A stretch of 64,000 bases of DNA, taken from Tetrastigma voinierianum (taxonomy: Eukaryota > Streptophyta > Magnoliopsida > Vitales > Vitaceae). A program made the translations under genes and the position numbers. Every line of letters starts with the position of its first letter. The stretch's first letter is position 1. The stretch is taken from the NCBI GenBank assembly GCA_016808115.1, contig JAEQBH010003961.1, positions 744,001-808,000 of the forward strand, written 5' to 3'. Of the stretch, positions 47,101 to 60,320 are shown one piece after another. A model generated the notes under the pieces. The model did not search any database. It saw only the letters and a program-made list of their open reading frames with translations, and was not told the origin of the DNA.

Positions 47101-48602
47101 CGTCCGTTCGGTCATCGAGCGCGAAGCAGTAAAGTAAGTGATCGTGAGAAAACTCATCACGGAACAAGTGGGTGACGGGTTCTTATACCGCCGATTGACT
47201 GCGTCTGTACGGGGAGATAGTAACAAGCATATCATGCCGTGACCGATCACGGTAGCATTACATCAAGCATATTTGATGCGAATCTGATGATGGCCAGGTC
47301 ACATCGGCGTGCATCTTCGATATCGCAAAGAAAATCTGAGTAATCGCGGGCATCCACGATCCTCATGAGCCTTCATAGCATAAGCTCGTCATGGGGAACA
47401 TGGCGCAAGGATGATCACTGTCTGACAGCATGCTCGTCCATATGACGAATCGGGCCACCGCAGGCCCTACCTATCGAGTCGAAGGTGATGTGCAGCAAAT
47501 CCTCCCTGCCGCCATCTGCCTGGCTCTGTTATCCCACGCCTCAGGAGTGATTCATTATCTGATTGGTGCTTCACATCCCGAAACATCCTCACATCGTTAA
47601 TGCCTCTGAGATATGTCATTTATGGCGGTAGGGCCTCAGGGACTTATCTTGTTCGGTTAAACACCTCTACCGGGCACCGGTATGGCATGCTTTCCCTGTC
47701 TTCCTCTTGTAGCCAAACCATGTTGTTGGACTCTCTAGTCTTTTGGGAAGAAGCTCCTCTAGAAAACTTTCTCTTCAAGTCTTTCTCTCTTGGCGGCTCA
47801 GTTCTCCTTTCATTGCGGCAGACAACTAATGAGATTTACTTCAGCGAATCTTGTCACGGGCGCCGGTCATCACTGTGGATCCCAATTGAAGTCCGTCTGT
47901 TCTACAGAAATGTCTTGACAGTGGGACAGGTCTTGCGTGCCATCAAGTCGTGGGTTTAACTCATATTCCATGCGATGGGTTCTACTTGGTTAGGGCTTGC
48001 TTCCAGCCATTCTCCTAACATCTCGGATACATGTTTATTTGAATATTAGACAGAAAAACTCTGTGGTGTGGGTTGGAAGCCATGGACTCTGTTTCTTTAC
48101 CGTCTTAACACTTGCCTTGAAATGAAGCTTTTATATATAATATAACAGATGGGGGAGGTCTAGTATCCTATCCGCTATTCTTTCTGACTTTTCAGGCCAG
48201 GAGTCATTTTATGGACTGTTCCATCGACATTAGCAGTTCTCAGGCTCATTGTCTTACACCATCTATTAGGGCTTTTACGAACTATCCGTGCTTTCACGAC
48301 ATCAAGAGATATCTGTTGAAACTTCCATTTCAGTTCATTGAGGTACGGCCTCTCCTCAGCAGTTCGAAGGATTAGCGAGCAACCCCTTGATCTGAGTTCA
48401 TAACTGCTCTTAGTTCTTTGCTTAATTGGCACGGAGGATGATCATGCAAACATACAAGGGCGTCACACCGTTGACACATTTACTAAACACGTGTTTTCTA
48501 TCATATACTCTACTAAAGTAAAACCCAAGCCTAGGCTTTCAGACGTACCTAAACCTAGGCTCACGTTACCATACGCCCAATGCCATTTGGTGCTAATGAG
48601 GT
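44168..48602 (-). pseudogene. Gypsy gag-pol remnant
   Basis: The minus strand near 46360-46410 reads QFVVVFIDDILYIP, the Gypsy reverse transcriptase catalytic block with YIDD-type FIDD, and is followed by a CDFWLNEASFLA-like segment. Upstream, around 46600-46760, pieces corresponding to ELLDKGFI and the following proline-rich motif are split by frameshifts. Gag should lie at 47000-48500 and integrase at 44200-45900, but I could not recognise either with confidence. The plus-strand frame 47600-47959 is antisense to the gag region. Confidence 0.7.
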
Positions 48603-50766
48603 TGTCATTTTATTCATTTATTTTCCACCAATTCTTATGGCATAGCTTTGTGCTTGTTTGCATTCATATAATGTTAAACATTTAACTTGTAGTATGATAC
48701 GTAGTGGATTACAAAATATATATACAAACTCCGTATAGCAATTATTGATATTTGTGTTACATTGTTTGCGAAAAAACAAATATATACATTAGGCGAGATG
48801 CAATTCAATGAGCACTATTGATGCGACTTTATTTATGTGATGCAGTTGTCATCTGTTCCTCTTCATTACCACCTTTGATGAAACATGTGCTGGCTAAACA
48901 CTAAACATGGGAATTAATACATATGGGCGATCTCTGATTGAGATTATTCATAGCGAACATTACTATCAATTAACATTCATTTTATATACAGTAACATGTT
49001 CATTTGCATATCGTTTATAATTATGCTACCATATATCGTCACCATTATTATCACCATTGTTCTTATCACATTTCATATACTTTAATAACATTTTACCTTT
49101 GCTTGTTCTTGTGGCTGTATCATATCTTAGCGATGTTATGTTTCTTATATCCATGTCATATATTATATACATTTAATTTGCATATACTTGTTATTTTCTT
49201 TTATGTTTCATGCTACTAATGTATAGTGGATACTAGAAGCGTATGTACCGAATGTACTATTATTGTCACGAGGACATTGATCTCTGTCATCATATTGAGC
49301 GGGATACATAATGATCAGAAAGGGATGCGTCATCGACAAACTGAGACCTCAGTGTCTGTATTATCATCTTGCGACAACTATATCCTATGGGCATGTCTAT
49401 CTATCCGACTACTACGATTATGGCCAGACATTGAGTTTTATTATAGACTTAACATTAGATTGTTAAAAATAGATATCTCATGTATATAGACCAACCTCTT
49501 GATTCATGTATACTTACTGGAATATTCAGTGTCAAATAATATCTATGACATTTAATGCCTTTTCATATAACAAAATTATATATGTATTGGCTGCTTTCAC
49601 TATACATGTTATCACAATCATATTACTATGATCGTTATTTAGCCTCTTAAATCAGTTATATAACCCTTCTTACAGTTTGATTTCTATATGTTCATGAACA
49701 GTTCTGGCGCTCTAAGTCATTTTTTCTGTTTTATTTTACTTTCCACCATGAAAGTTGTTCTTCCGTGTCTAGTTTGTATGAAATTTGAATCCACCTCATT
49801 TGGATGTGATAAGTTCATTATTAAAATGTTGGATTCTTTCAGGTTCAGGGGCGTTAAGGCAGGACTACAAAGGTAGAATTGTTTGCTTTGTACGTGAGGC
49901 TTTTAGGTCTAATGAGTTAGAATTTGAATATCTTCTTTTAGAATATTTGTTCTCTAGAAGTCAGTTTTATCCAAAATTTGAATTACTCAGTTTCAACTTA
50001 GTATTTAAAGAATAAAAACATTTGATTGGCGTAATAGTTGACTAGACATCACTTTGGCGATTTATGGTCGATGGTCAGTTTGGATACCATCACTTATTTA
50101 GAATATTTGTTCTTTAAGTATAGTTTACCCAGAAGTGAATCATTGATTTAGATGATTCTTATGTGAGTTGCTAACAGAAATATGTGGGTTGAAAAAGGAC
50201 AGCATCTCCCACCAAAATCCCAACATTTTCTCACCTTGCAAGATTTTCTCTTGGGGACCACAGTGAGTAAACAAAGGATTACCACACAAGAGGTGTGCTG
50301 AGCCTCTTAGTATCCATAAAAGAATCCTTTTCAATGAACCAACACAATTCCCACCTACAGGTTCCATGCAGATCCATAGAAAACCATACAATTCCATATT
50401 AACACTTTCCTACAAGACCATGAAATTCCATACCTTTTTGGGTCTTCTTCTTCTTCTCTTTTCTTCTCTTGCTTATCTTCAACTGTTTTGAGTTCTCCCA
50501 AAAATGAAGTGATGATCTTATCCATGTTTGATATTTATTTATTTTGATTTGCACTTTAATCCTTTAACCATTGACCAGTCAACTTAAAAATTCTTTGGCA
50601 TACTGTCTTTTTTGTCTTATGACTTTTGTGTTCCATTTGACAAATTACTCATTTACCCTTGGTTTATTTTGGTTTATCTTGTTTTTTCGTTTTAAATTTA
50701 AAATTAAATTTCACAAATTATAATATTTAACATTTATAATATTCAGAGTATATTTAGGTGTTCAAA
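48603..50766 (-). repeat. Gypsy 5' LTR
   Basis: Partner of 41924-44167 with many small differences. A TTCTTCTTCTTCTCTTTTC tract (50440-50470) is at the position where the other family members also have one. Confidence 0.85.
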
Positions 50767-51922
50767 TTATGTTAGGCACATGTTGATCAAAGGTGATATT
50801 AGTGAAATAAGGTCTTAGGTTGATAATTAGGCAGGATTAAAGCGACGGTGTTCTAAAAATCATTTGTGAGTGCCAGCAGTTCAAGAATGACCTTTGTTCT
50901 TACAAAAACTCTGGAGGTCAAGTGAGGTCTTGCCCATTATATGTGGTTTGACATTATTCCTTTTCCTTTGGAAACATGGGTGGGTGGTATGAAAACGAGA
51001 AAGTAACGATTACCAGCTGGAGCGTGTTCAGAGTGTAGAATATGATTCTGGGTAAAAATGGTTGAATTTAAAGGCGGTCGATAACCAAACTAACTTTATG
51101 AATAACATATGAAGGCCCCATTGGTAAAGGATCCTAATGGAGAATATGACTTACATTTATTCAAAGCTCATCAGAAACTCCATTCATGAAACAGTTGTCT
51201 TATTCATAGTAGAACATAATATGTTTAATTATTGCAGAATTGGAAAAGCCCGGATTGAATCTGATTGATCCAAATAATAGATTTAGTGGCTGCATGATAT
51301 ATAGTAGTGCTCTTTGGTTTCTGTGAATCATTAAAGTTTCTAAGTGTGAAACAAATTGACGCTCAGTCTAACATGCAGAAGTAGCAGTAAGTCAAATTTC
51401 TTTTGATAATACTCGATATTTACCAAACCTCAACGATGAATGGAATAGATGTATATGAAACCAAGTGATGATATGATGATTTGTACTTCCCCGATCCACT
51501 CAATCAAGGTAGCATCTCCACAGTCAGTTTTCTTTGTCCGTAGTACGGAATGGGGCCGGTCTGCGAAGGCAGTAAAAGGCTGGCTTGTTTAGGATAATTA
51601 CGCGCGCTGGCTAGGACCCTTAGACAAAATTATCACCATTAAAAATAGCATGAATTCTGGGCGAAATCATCACCTAATATCGAAATCCCAAATTGAAAAT
51701 AGACGACAAAAATGGAATTAGGGCCAGCGAAAATAAATTCGATACCTGATAAAATTACAGGTCAATTGATGGCCCATGCGTGCAAAGTCGCGGGATAATG
51801 ATGGCAAAGTCGATGGGATGACATGGCGAGGATTAACACGGGTGTAGTCGAGCCAATCTTAAAAAAGCAGGTTGTCTGATGTAAACGGTGGTGTTAAATC
51901 GGAAAAAATTTATCTGATAATT
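50767..51922 (-). other. Copia interior remnant without recognisable domain
   Basis: This lies between the nested Gypsy and the Copia 5' LTR. I see no zinc knuckle or integrase block. TATCTGATAA just inside the LTR could be the remains of a primer site. Confidence 0.4.
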
Positions 51923-52121
51923 TGTAATGCCTAGGCAAGTAAGAATTCTGGAAAAAAATCAAAACATTAAATCTGTGAAAAGACAGTATTTGTATATTAT
52001 AAACTGTGAATTACATGTAAAAGAGGAGACTTTATATAGGCTAGGCTATACAACCTTAGGAAAATATAAATTACAATCTTAAGAAAATACAAAATAAATC
52101 TAACAATATAATAATTTAATA
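51923..52121 (-). repeat. Copia 5' LTR (short)
   Basis: Partner of 40058-40281 with about 85-90 percent visible identity over the last 150 bp. The terminus has changed (TTTAATA against CTAACA). Confidence 0.7.
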
Positions 52122-52429
52122 GTAACCAGGGGTAGTGCAAAATCCTTAGAAATATCAAAAGGAACCTAGTCAACCATACATGTGATGATAATGGAATCCT
52201 AGGCTGCCACAATGGAATGAGAGCTCCTCTTCCTGGGCACCACCAAGACCCGCCATGTGCCTTGGTGGTTAGTCTATCTGATTAGTAAGAGGGACCCGGA
52301 GGCTGGAAAACAACACAATGGTAATAGGAAGCCTTCGTGAGACCAGACGTGGCCTTATGCTACACCCAGGGAATGAGAGCAGGTAATGTGTTGGCGAACT
52401 GGGATGTCCCAGTAACCTTTCTTGTCTTA
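52122..52429 (+). other. LINE inter-ORF or ORF1 tail sequence
   Basis: No clear domain. It lies between the Copia LTR and LINE ORF2, probably the degraded ORF1 tail and ORF1-ORF2 spacer. Confidence 0.4.
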
Positions 52430-53990
52430 TTTTTATGGTTATTCTAGTATGGAATTCAAATGGTGTAGCCTCTCGATAATTTTTACGAACAACTAAAGAG
52501 ATTATCAGAGTTCACAAGCCAGTAATTTTCAGTCTCCAAGAAACGAAAGTCACTGGGGTAAAGGCGGATAATATTTGCAAGGAGTTAGGGTTTGACTTAT
52601 GGATTCGGGTTGAAGCCAGTGGTTTTAGTGGAGGTATTTGGGTTCTTTGGAAGGATTGCATGAGAATTGATGTCCTCAAAACACACCCGCAGTTCATTCA
52701 TGAAGGTCCCTACCCCTAATGAGGAAGAGATTGGGGTTGTTGTCAATAGTACATAGACTGATCCGAATTTGAGGAAAGTTCTTTGGAAAGAACTGAACAG
52801 AAATTGGATTGACCTCTTTGAGCCTTGGATGATAGCGGGTGACTTCAACTATATAACAAGGGTTGAGGAGGTCTCGCACGAAGGGAAGCTGGATAGAGGA
52901 AATGGTTTTACTGGAATTTTGAACATGAGCTAATGGATAAGCTTCAATGGGTCTCGTTCACTTGGTGAGAGGAACGTCTTCCTTTCAATTAAAAGGAGAC
53001 ATACTCGAACAGACCCTTTGTAACTCGGAATGGAGATTTCTCTTTTATCAAGCAAAGGTAACCCACTTACCTAAACTAAACTCTGACCATTCCCCTCTTC
53101 TCATCAGACTTTTGGACATTCCGGAAGCTACAGAAAAACACGCCTTTCGTTTGTCTGACCCACAAGAGTTCAAGGAAGAGTTAAAACACAAGTCAAACAA
53201 CCTTTCCCTACAAGAGAACATCCCGACTTTGGCCTTAGCTATAGACAAGTGGAATCATCGTCAATTTGGTAACATTTTGACCGAAAGAGAAGGGTATAGA
53301 CAAGGCTAGCAGAGTACAAAAATTTACTATGAAATCCGAAATCCCAAAGCTATTTGAAAACTTGAGAGGAAGCTTCAACTCGACCTTGACACCGTTCTAG
53401 ACCAAGAAGAGATAATTTGGTACCAAAGATCTAGAGAGGAGTGGATCACCTCGGGGGACAGAAACACCAAATTTTACCGTGCCTCCACCATCATCAGATG
53501 TAACAGGAATAAAATTGCAGCTCTTAGAAACACTAAAGGAGAGTGGGTTTCTAACCCAAGTGCACCGGCAAACATGGTCCTGCGGTACTACAAAATTTTA
53601 TTCAGGGAAGAAAAGAGGGACACAAGGATCTTTAAGACCCCTAGGGGGCTTTCCAAGTCTATAACATATAGGCAGCCCGTAAGATTTAGTTTGCTTTTTC
53701 AAGGAGGAAATAAAACAAGCTGTTTTTGAAATGGCTCTCTTAAAATCCAGGGACTGGATGGTCTACATGCAGGGTTCTACCAGAATTGTTAGGACACGGT
53801 TGGAGATATGTTATTCAATTGCGCAAGGAGATTCCTAGAATTACCCTCCCTGAGGGTGTGAATGATGCTCTTCTAGTTCTGGTTCCCAAAGTCCAACACT
53901 CGGAATCTCTAGCACAGATGGGAACGATAAAACCTGTATCGGACGCCGGATCGTGCAAAATGCTAATGTTAAATGATGTATACAAATGAT
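52430..53990 (+). pseudogene. LINE ORF2: endonuclease and truncated reverse transcriptase
   Basis: The plus strand 52490-52700 is open through PVIFSLQETKVTGVKADNIC and GFSGGIWVLWKDCMRIDVLK, the apurinic-endonuclease-like domain of plant L1 elements (with catalytic Glu in QETK). EPWMIAGDFNYITRVEEVSH follows near 52830-52880 (catalytic Asp in GDFN). Further fragments include a NTKFYRASTIIRCNRNKIAA-like segment (53465-53520) and DALLVLVPKVQHSESLAQMG (53860-53920), the start of the reverse transcriptase. The domain then ends, before the YADD region. Stops and frameshifts are many. The minus-strand frames in this interval are shadows. Confidence 0.85.
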
Positions 53991-56990
53991 CGTTGTGTGG
54001 GGATCGTGGCAGCGCGTGTTGCTCAGCGGGATTGAAGTAAGAGTGTCTGCCGCCAGAAACACAGTGGCAGTCAAATCTTTGCTACCAGCCTTAATTGCGA
54101 AGGCTTGAAGATGTGAAAGCAATAGCCCGCCGTCCTTTATGGCGGATTTTGTAATTGCTTTATTCGAATAAATAACTTTTCAAATTCGTCATTCCCGTTT
54201 TAAATTTCCTTTAAAATTTTTTCTAAATATCAAAATCTCAATTATGAATCTCATATAAATATGTTTAGAATATAACAATATTATGATCTCCCTAAGATAA
54301 CTTTAATAATATAAAAGCAGAATGTTATTATCAGTGACTTTATAAGTGGCATTCAAGACCTATCATTTTACATAGCATTAGACTTATTAGTTCAAGAAAT
54401 GATCCAAACGTAAAAATTCTAATCAAATCCTAATGATAGCGTATCTGACCTAGTCATCACTTCTGCTGAAACTAAAAGTACATGAAAAGCGAATGAGGTA
54501 AGGCTTGAAACGATAAAATCTTATCATTTTAAATGGATAAAAAGTTTTCAATCGTATAATAAATAAGAGATGTTTTCTTAGAAATTTTAGTTGAAAATAA
54601 ATTTGTTTATAAAAAAATTTTAAAACATTCTCAATCGTTTCAATCAGTTTTAAATATCGAATGTGATCCCGATGATTTCGTATCAGATTTGGTTCAGACG
54701 CACCCGCCATCAAATATCAAATCTTGCGCTTGACCGTGTGAGACTTTGAATGGGTGTTTGATGAAGTCTTAAACTCATATATTTTTAATCCATTTTTTTG
54801 ACATGTTTTTAACAATTTTGGCTCATTTAGCCTTCTTTGATTATGAAACATTCCCCTGGCATGTTTTTGCAGTGTTAATTGAAAAATGAGGAAGCAAGCA
54901 GAGGAATATAAAGCTAAAAATGAGCCCCGTAGCAATCTTTATTCTGACCAGGTTTGTATGTCATGACATAATTTCAAGCAAGCAGAGGCTAGAAATGTGC
55001 ATACTTGACTAGCCTCGCCATGCCAACAAGTCAGGATCAGGCTTCAGGAAAATGAGATCTTTGTTCTGACAAAGAGTTCTATGTCAGGTATTATAAGAAG
55101 AATGAAAAGAAGGTATCGCGGCGGTCCTTAACTCTGTTGCGACAATGATCAAGGTGAGGCAAAGGCATTGTCATGTGATATTTCTGTCGCAACATAAAAG
55201 TGAAAACTAACGAGATGAACTGTGCGATAAAGACAGATTACATCGCGACGGAAAATTCCTTTAAGAATATAACCTGAGTCAAGCCAGACGAGTGTTTTAC
55301 GTTGCGACAAAGTTTTAAAATTAGAAGCCATTTCAGGGAGGAATTTATGTCTCGACAAGAAAATCCTGCCAGCGACATAACATTCCCGAATTCTAGCCAA
55401 ACAACAAAATCTACATCGCGGGCAAGATTATTTGGTCGCGACAAACAAAACATGAAGAGAATTGAATTCTGCGTCTGCGACAAGGAGTTGGATAGCAACA
55501 CAAAGAATGGTGACGAAAGAGCTCATGTTGCGACACATAATTAAGAAATGAAGTGAGTCTACATTTGCGACAAAGAAATTTTTGTCATTGTGATAAAAGC
55601 TATGGAATGAAAGAATTACGTGTGATAGAATAAAATTAGTCATGACGAAATAGAAGGAGAACTAAGATTAGATAAGTCAAGCATGTCGCAACAAGCGACT
55701 CGATGGCGGCAAGGATCGAAGAAAGAAAAGTCACATTCGCGACCCGAGGGTTTCCTGTGGTATGCAAAAAATTCTTTAAGACTCAAAAATCACCATCGCG
55801 ATAGAGTTTAGAGTTAACAGGCTAAAAAGGAAGATGTTTGTCGCGGCGAGAGGAAAGAGTGTGTCATGACGGACTCAGCGAGACATGAGAAAGGCTGGTA
55901 GCAAGCGAGGTTTGGTAGCGACCTGATACATTCTTGTACAGCAAGAACAAGGCGCTACGAGTGCAGCTCATTGACATAATTGGCTCGGAAGAACGAGGTC
56001 TCGACGAGTTTGCATGAGGCAACGAGTTAGCGCGACCAAGTGGCTTCATCACGTAAGCTCTCTTCAGCGACACCGTGGCCAATTGGCAAATTTTGGGGAT
56101 CCACAAGCGCGATTAATGAAGTGAGGCCCGACGCATTGGGAAGTCACATAAATTGGCGCGTACGGCCTTTGTCTGCGGCAAACTCGGGACATGCGGGCCA
56201 GTTGAGACTCTTGTGTATATTTTATTTTCTTTATTTTCTTTTTAGTGAGTTAGTTTAGTGAGGTTGAATGTAGATTTTAGTTGGTATTCTTTTTTTTTGG
56301 ATTTTGGTTGGGTATTGAATTGAAGTGCGACAGTGAAATTTATTATTAAAATCATCTTTCCTATTCACCCATCTGATTTAAATGGTGGATGGAAAGTTTA
56401 TGGAGTTTATTTATTTCAATTCGTTTATGATTTCAGTGAATCTTCTACGATCGGGTTAGTCGCGATATGAGTGAACCGAGTTTTGAAAAGTTGGGCTCTC
56501 GGAAATGGAATTGATGATGATAGTCATTTTATCTGCAGTTGAAGAATGCGCCATTAAATTGAATTTGTTTGATTGGTATTGTTTTGAATTTATTTATTCG
56601 ATTACCTAGTACAGTGTACCCAATGAATCCATTGCACTCTGATTTCAGGGGCCTTACGTGTGACACGAAGATGGAGAATCCAGAGTATAAAGGCGTTCTT
56701 TGTGGGTATGGTAGACTAATACTAAGGAGCTATGGGTTCTGTGAACTACGATGGGTTACTCGAATAGATCCTTGACTTACTCGTGGTGAGGATGGTTGGT
56801 TAGTGACAGGTTTAAATCAGCTGCGGGGTCTCCTTATCTTTAATTTGAATTGATTACGATCTGTATTAGCAAATATCTCTAATGGGGTATTTCATCGAAA
56901 TGAAGGATGAGGTGTCAATCAAATTGGAGAATACTTGATATCACTGTCTATGAGACGAGAATTCTCAGTCTAAATAGGTATGAAATGCGA
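53991..56990. other. Unassigned repeat-like region with CGCGACAAA motif array
   Basis: No coding domain. From about 55110 to 56170 the motif GCGACAAA or variants (TCGCGAC, TTGCGACA, TGCGACAAGG) recurs every 50-100 bp. The surrounding AGCAAGCAGAGG and AAAATGAGGAAGC phrases and the GC-rich interruptions in AT-rich sequence resemble long LTRs of plant Gypsy elements, but I found no LTR partner or gag-pol in the window. Confidence 0.5.
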
Positions 56991-59879
56991 AAAGGAAAAA
57001 TACTAAAATCTTATAAAGGGTTACAAATTACAAATAACGATTAAGTCATGTCTCAAAAATGAGGTATGAACCTTTAATGGTGAAAAGTATAGTTAAAGGA
57101 AGAAATCCAAATTAAACTATCATGTATCTTTGACAATTCAGTTTCCAATTTATGTTTGAGAGCTAAGAATAGATAAGATCTGAAGTGATTAATACTCATT
57201 GATCTATATCAGTTTGTCTCCTTAGTGAAGTCTAATACTGCATTTTATTAAAATTTATTTTCATATATATTAAGGAATGGAATCTGAATCTGTAATTAAC
57301 TGTAGTCATCATCATCATAACAGTAGAGTTCAAATAGTAATGATCTTGGTAGTTGGGGTAGTTAATTATTTGGATTTATCATCATTCCTTGTAAGACAAT
57401 ATCACGGACTTTAAATATCACTTTTATTATCTGACATGCATGGGTATTATCTAGCTCAATTCTCATCAATCTGACCCCATAGTCATCTTCCATATCCCCT
57501 GATCAAATCCAACTTTCAGTGCATAGCTCTGGGTTGTATAAATCTGTGATTAATAATTGTCTGTCTCTTATTTATGCTCATATATATAACGTATATATAT
57601 ATATATATATATATATATCTTATATATATAACGATAACATGTAACATAACATAATATAATAATGTTGAACAATGTATAATATTCCTTCGTGAAATAGTAT
57701 AACTAAATACAACAAATCTCTGTGAACCTGATGTGAATTAAATGATCACATTGTATAAAATATAAAGTCAATTCTTATATGTTGTTGAGACATGTAATGT
57801 CAGATCAATCCATATCATTAATATATATAAATCAGACACGATATTAAATAACATATATCTATTGTTTCAACATGACATAACAAATCTCAAAGTACTTTCA
57901 TGCCAAGGTATTTGATCCATGGGACAATCAAAGGGAATAATACTAAATCAAACTTTTCCTCATTCAGAATTACACCAATAAACTAGGCCAATCTACTTTT
58001 ACCGAAAAGACTATACTTACAGATAATCTTTGCGCAGAAAGCATTATAAAATATGTTTCTTTTGCAAAGTTGTATTAATATCCCTTACCTCGAAAGGGTA
58101 TAAAAGCTTTAAAGAACTAGTAAGAAGAATTTACCCTAAATAGAAATATTTCTCCAAAAATAATAAAAATGAAACTATCAATGCTTAATATTCTTAAAAC
58201 TTTTTCACAATTTTGATATTCTAACAATTATATTATTTTAATTTTTTAATCATAATAATAAAAGTTAATGTAAATATTTTATAAAATTTGTGATTTATAA
58301 AGTTTATTCTATCAATATAGTTTTTTGTTCCTCAAGTATATTTGACAACTTTTAGTACAACTATTTGAATTAGGTAGTTTTCAATTTTACAAACTCATAT
58401 TCATTTCATTATTTAAATGAAATTTATTTATTTATTTGTTTTTTATATCTTAATCGAACTAAATCTTTTACTTAGAAAATAATAATGTAATATTTTATAA
58501 ATTATGTTATTATACAATACTCTATCTAGTCTTTTAACCTAACAATTATTATATTTGTATGAAGTATTATTATGAGATCTTATTTCCTATAATTTACTCG
58601 ATAATTACTCTAATTATATTTATATCAACAAGGTATTCTCAAATTCCTCCAATAAGATTTATTTGCTTAAATACATATATCTTCAAATACTTATCAAATA
58701 CATATATTTATAAAATTTAGAAATTTCAAATTTATCTTATTTGTTGATTATTATTTCTTTCAAAAATTATCTCAAATGTTTTTCTAAAATAAATCTTAAA
58801 TATCACTTTTTTCAAGCATACGTCATGGATCTCAATTTCCCTAGATTTCTTATACCTAAGTTTTCAAGACTTATTTTATGAAGGTTTTTAGGTCTAATAA
58901 ATTTTATATATATATATTATTCATAACAATAACTTTTTGGTTTTTTTACCACATTCCCCTTTTGTCTTTTCACTTATACCAATCAAAATCAGGCAAACAT
59001 GCAATTTTGGCTTTTCAACTTACTTTCCACACTCTTACAGTTGTCCAAATTCTCACTTATATAATTTTTGTTTTCTTCCTTTCTTAAGTATGGTTATCTA
59101 CTTCCGTTTTTTTGGGTTAAATTATTCTCTACTTATTTTTTTATTCAAACTGAAACCTCTGATTCACTACCTTTTTTCATTCACAAACTCACTTGCTTCA
59201 GTGGTTTCCCTATTCTTTACCTTTTAATTCTCCCTACTCAAAAGCAATTCTATCGACACCACAACCATTATTTTTTGTTTTATTTCATTTTTAAGAAAGC
59301 GAGTGTAATATAAATTTAACTTCTTTTGGCTTGATCTAAACTTGAAAATTAAAAGAATCTACATAAAGAATTCTAAAAATAGCCAAGGGGAAAGATCTTA
59401 CCTTTCAAATTCTCTTCTTCAACCCTAAATTCGAATCTGGTTTTCAGATTCTCTTGAAATCACTTCTTTAAACCTTAGGTTGCTTGACTTTGTTTCCTTG
59501 GTTTCATGATCAAGAGATGGAGGCTATGCGAGAGAACACAAAAGGGTTTGTGTATATTTTCTAATATTTATACTTAGGGTTCATAGGAGGGTACTCTTAT
59601 ACCCTTACTTTAATTTTAAATAATTATATTTTTCTACCATAAAATAATTACGAGGGTCGTTGATAGTTCGATCAGCGAATAGGGTCAAGAAAATTCGATC
59701 TTCTCAATTGTTGGATGTGAAATAATAATATAGTCATGTCGCATGGTTGTTGAATTATTCGGTTTGAAGTACAATGAGTTTCTTTATATTTTGCATATCA
59801 TATAAGATGGAACGATCTGGGAACATATTTGAGCAATTAATGGCCCTCGAATGTTGATTTACTTGAATTTGGTTAATAT
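56991..59879. other. AT-rich region without gene, with (TA)n tract
   Basis: No domain in about 2.9 kb. A (TA)n tract lies at 57592-57618. The 59400-59660 part (TCAAATTCTCTTCTTCAACC, then a leader-like stretch) resembles the ends of the Gypsy LTRs elsewhere in the window read on the minus strand, so this may be another decayed LTR. Open frames at 58878-59313 are T-rich and not convincing. Confidence 0.45.
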
Positions 59880-60320
59880 AAATCGGGAGCAAGATAGTTT
59901 TTATATTTTACTAAGTTGAAGTCTCTTTGGGAGGAGATGAACAATCTAAGGCCACAATGCACTTGCGAAAAGTGTACATGTGGTGGTGTGAAAATTTTGG
60001 ATTTGTATCATCAAACTGAGTATGTAATGACCTTCTTGATGGGATTAAGTGAATCTTTCACTCTTGCTCATGGTCAAGTATTACTCATGGATCCATTCCA
60101 CTGTTAATCGTGTTTTTGCTCTCACCTTCAAGAGGAAAAACGATATCATGAGTCGAAACTACCTTAGCGAGATCGACAAACGAGTTTGACAATGCTGGCA
60201 AAATTTGATTCTAAAACCAAACATCAGAAGAGAGACCGATCAATTTGTACATATTGCAAAATTCTTGGTCACACCGTTTACAAGTGCTATAAATTATATG
60301 AACAACAAGATTAAATCACA
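59880..60320 (+). pseudogene. Copia gag relic
   Basis: The plus strand encodes LWEEMNNLRPQCTCEKCTCG and EYVMTFLMGLSESFTLAHGQ, the UBN2-type gag body of Copia elements, followed after frameshifts by ICTYCKILGHTVYKCYKLYE, a CX2CX4HX4C zinc knuckle. No LTR, integrase or polymerase is attached. It is a fragment cut at both ends. Confidence 0.8.

Larger units (their letters stand above)
41924..50766 (-). mobile_element. Full-length decayed Gypsy retrotransposon (8.8 kb)
   Basis: Two LTRs of 2.2 kb (41924-44167 and 48603-50766) flank 4.4 kb. The minus strand carries Gypsy reverse transcriptase. The minus-strand sequence after the 5' LTR (CATTAGCACCAAATGG, plus 48583-48602) resembles a degraded tRNA-Met primer site, and AAAAGTGTGGAGAG before the 3' LTR is a plausible polypurine tract. 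The LTRs are diverged relatives of the solo LTRs at 7706 and 34029. Lineage is probably chromovirus (Tekay/Del-like) from LTR length and terminus, but this is inferred. Confidence 0.82.
40058..52121 (-). mobile_element. Copia retrotransposon in the LINE, split by a Gypsy element
   Basis: The LTR-like repeats at about 40058-40281 and 51923-52121 share TTTGTATATTATAAACTGTG and TTATATAGGCTAGGCTATAC. A CCCCCC run just inside the left LTR is a polypurine tract on the minus strand. Copia RNase H end and reverse transcriptase pieces follow at 40285-41700 (minus strand). A full Gypsy (41924-50766) interrupts it. The remaining 1.2 kb (50767-51922) shows no clear gag or integrase, so the element is also deleted or very decayed. 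No matching target duplication was found. Confidence 0.75.
33241..53990 (+). mobile_element. LINE (L1-type) retrotransposon split into three pieces
   Basis: ORF1 start (33285-33562), ORF1 remainder (39058-39830) and ORF2 (52430-53990) lie in order on the plus strand, separated by two nested Copia elements (33563-39057 and about 40058-52121). With these removed, the LINE would be about 3.1 kb of recognisable sequence. ORF2 ends within the reverse transcriptase, so the 3' part is missing. The LINE is older than everything nested in it. Confidence 0.82.

Noticed and set aside
47600..47959. A 119-codon plus-strand frame
   Set aside because: Antisense within the internal region of the minus-strand Gypsy element, where gag is expected; no family recognised.
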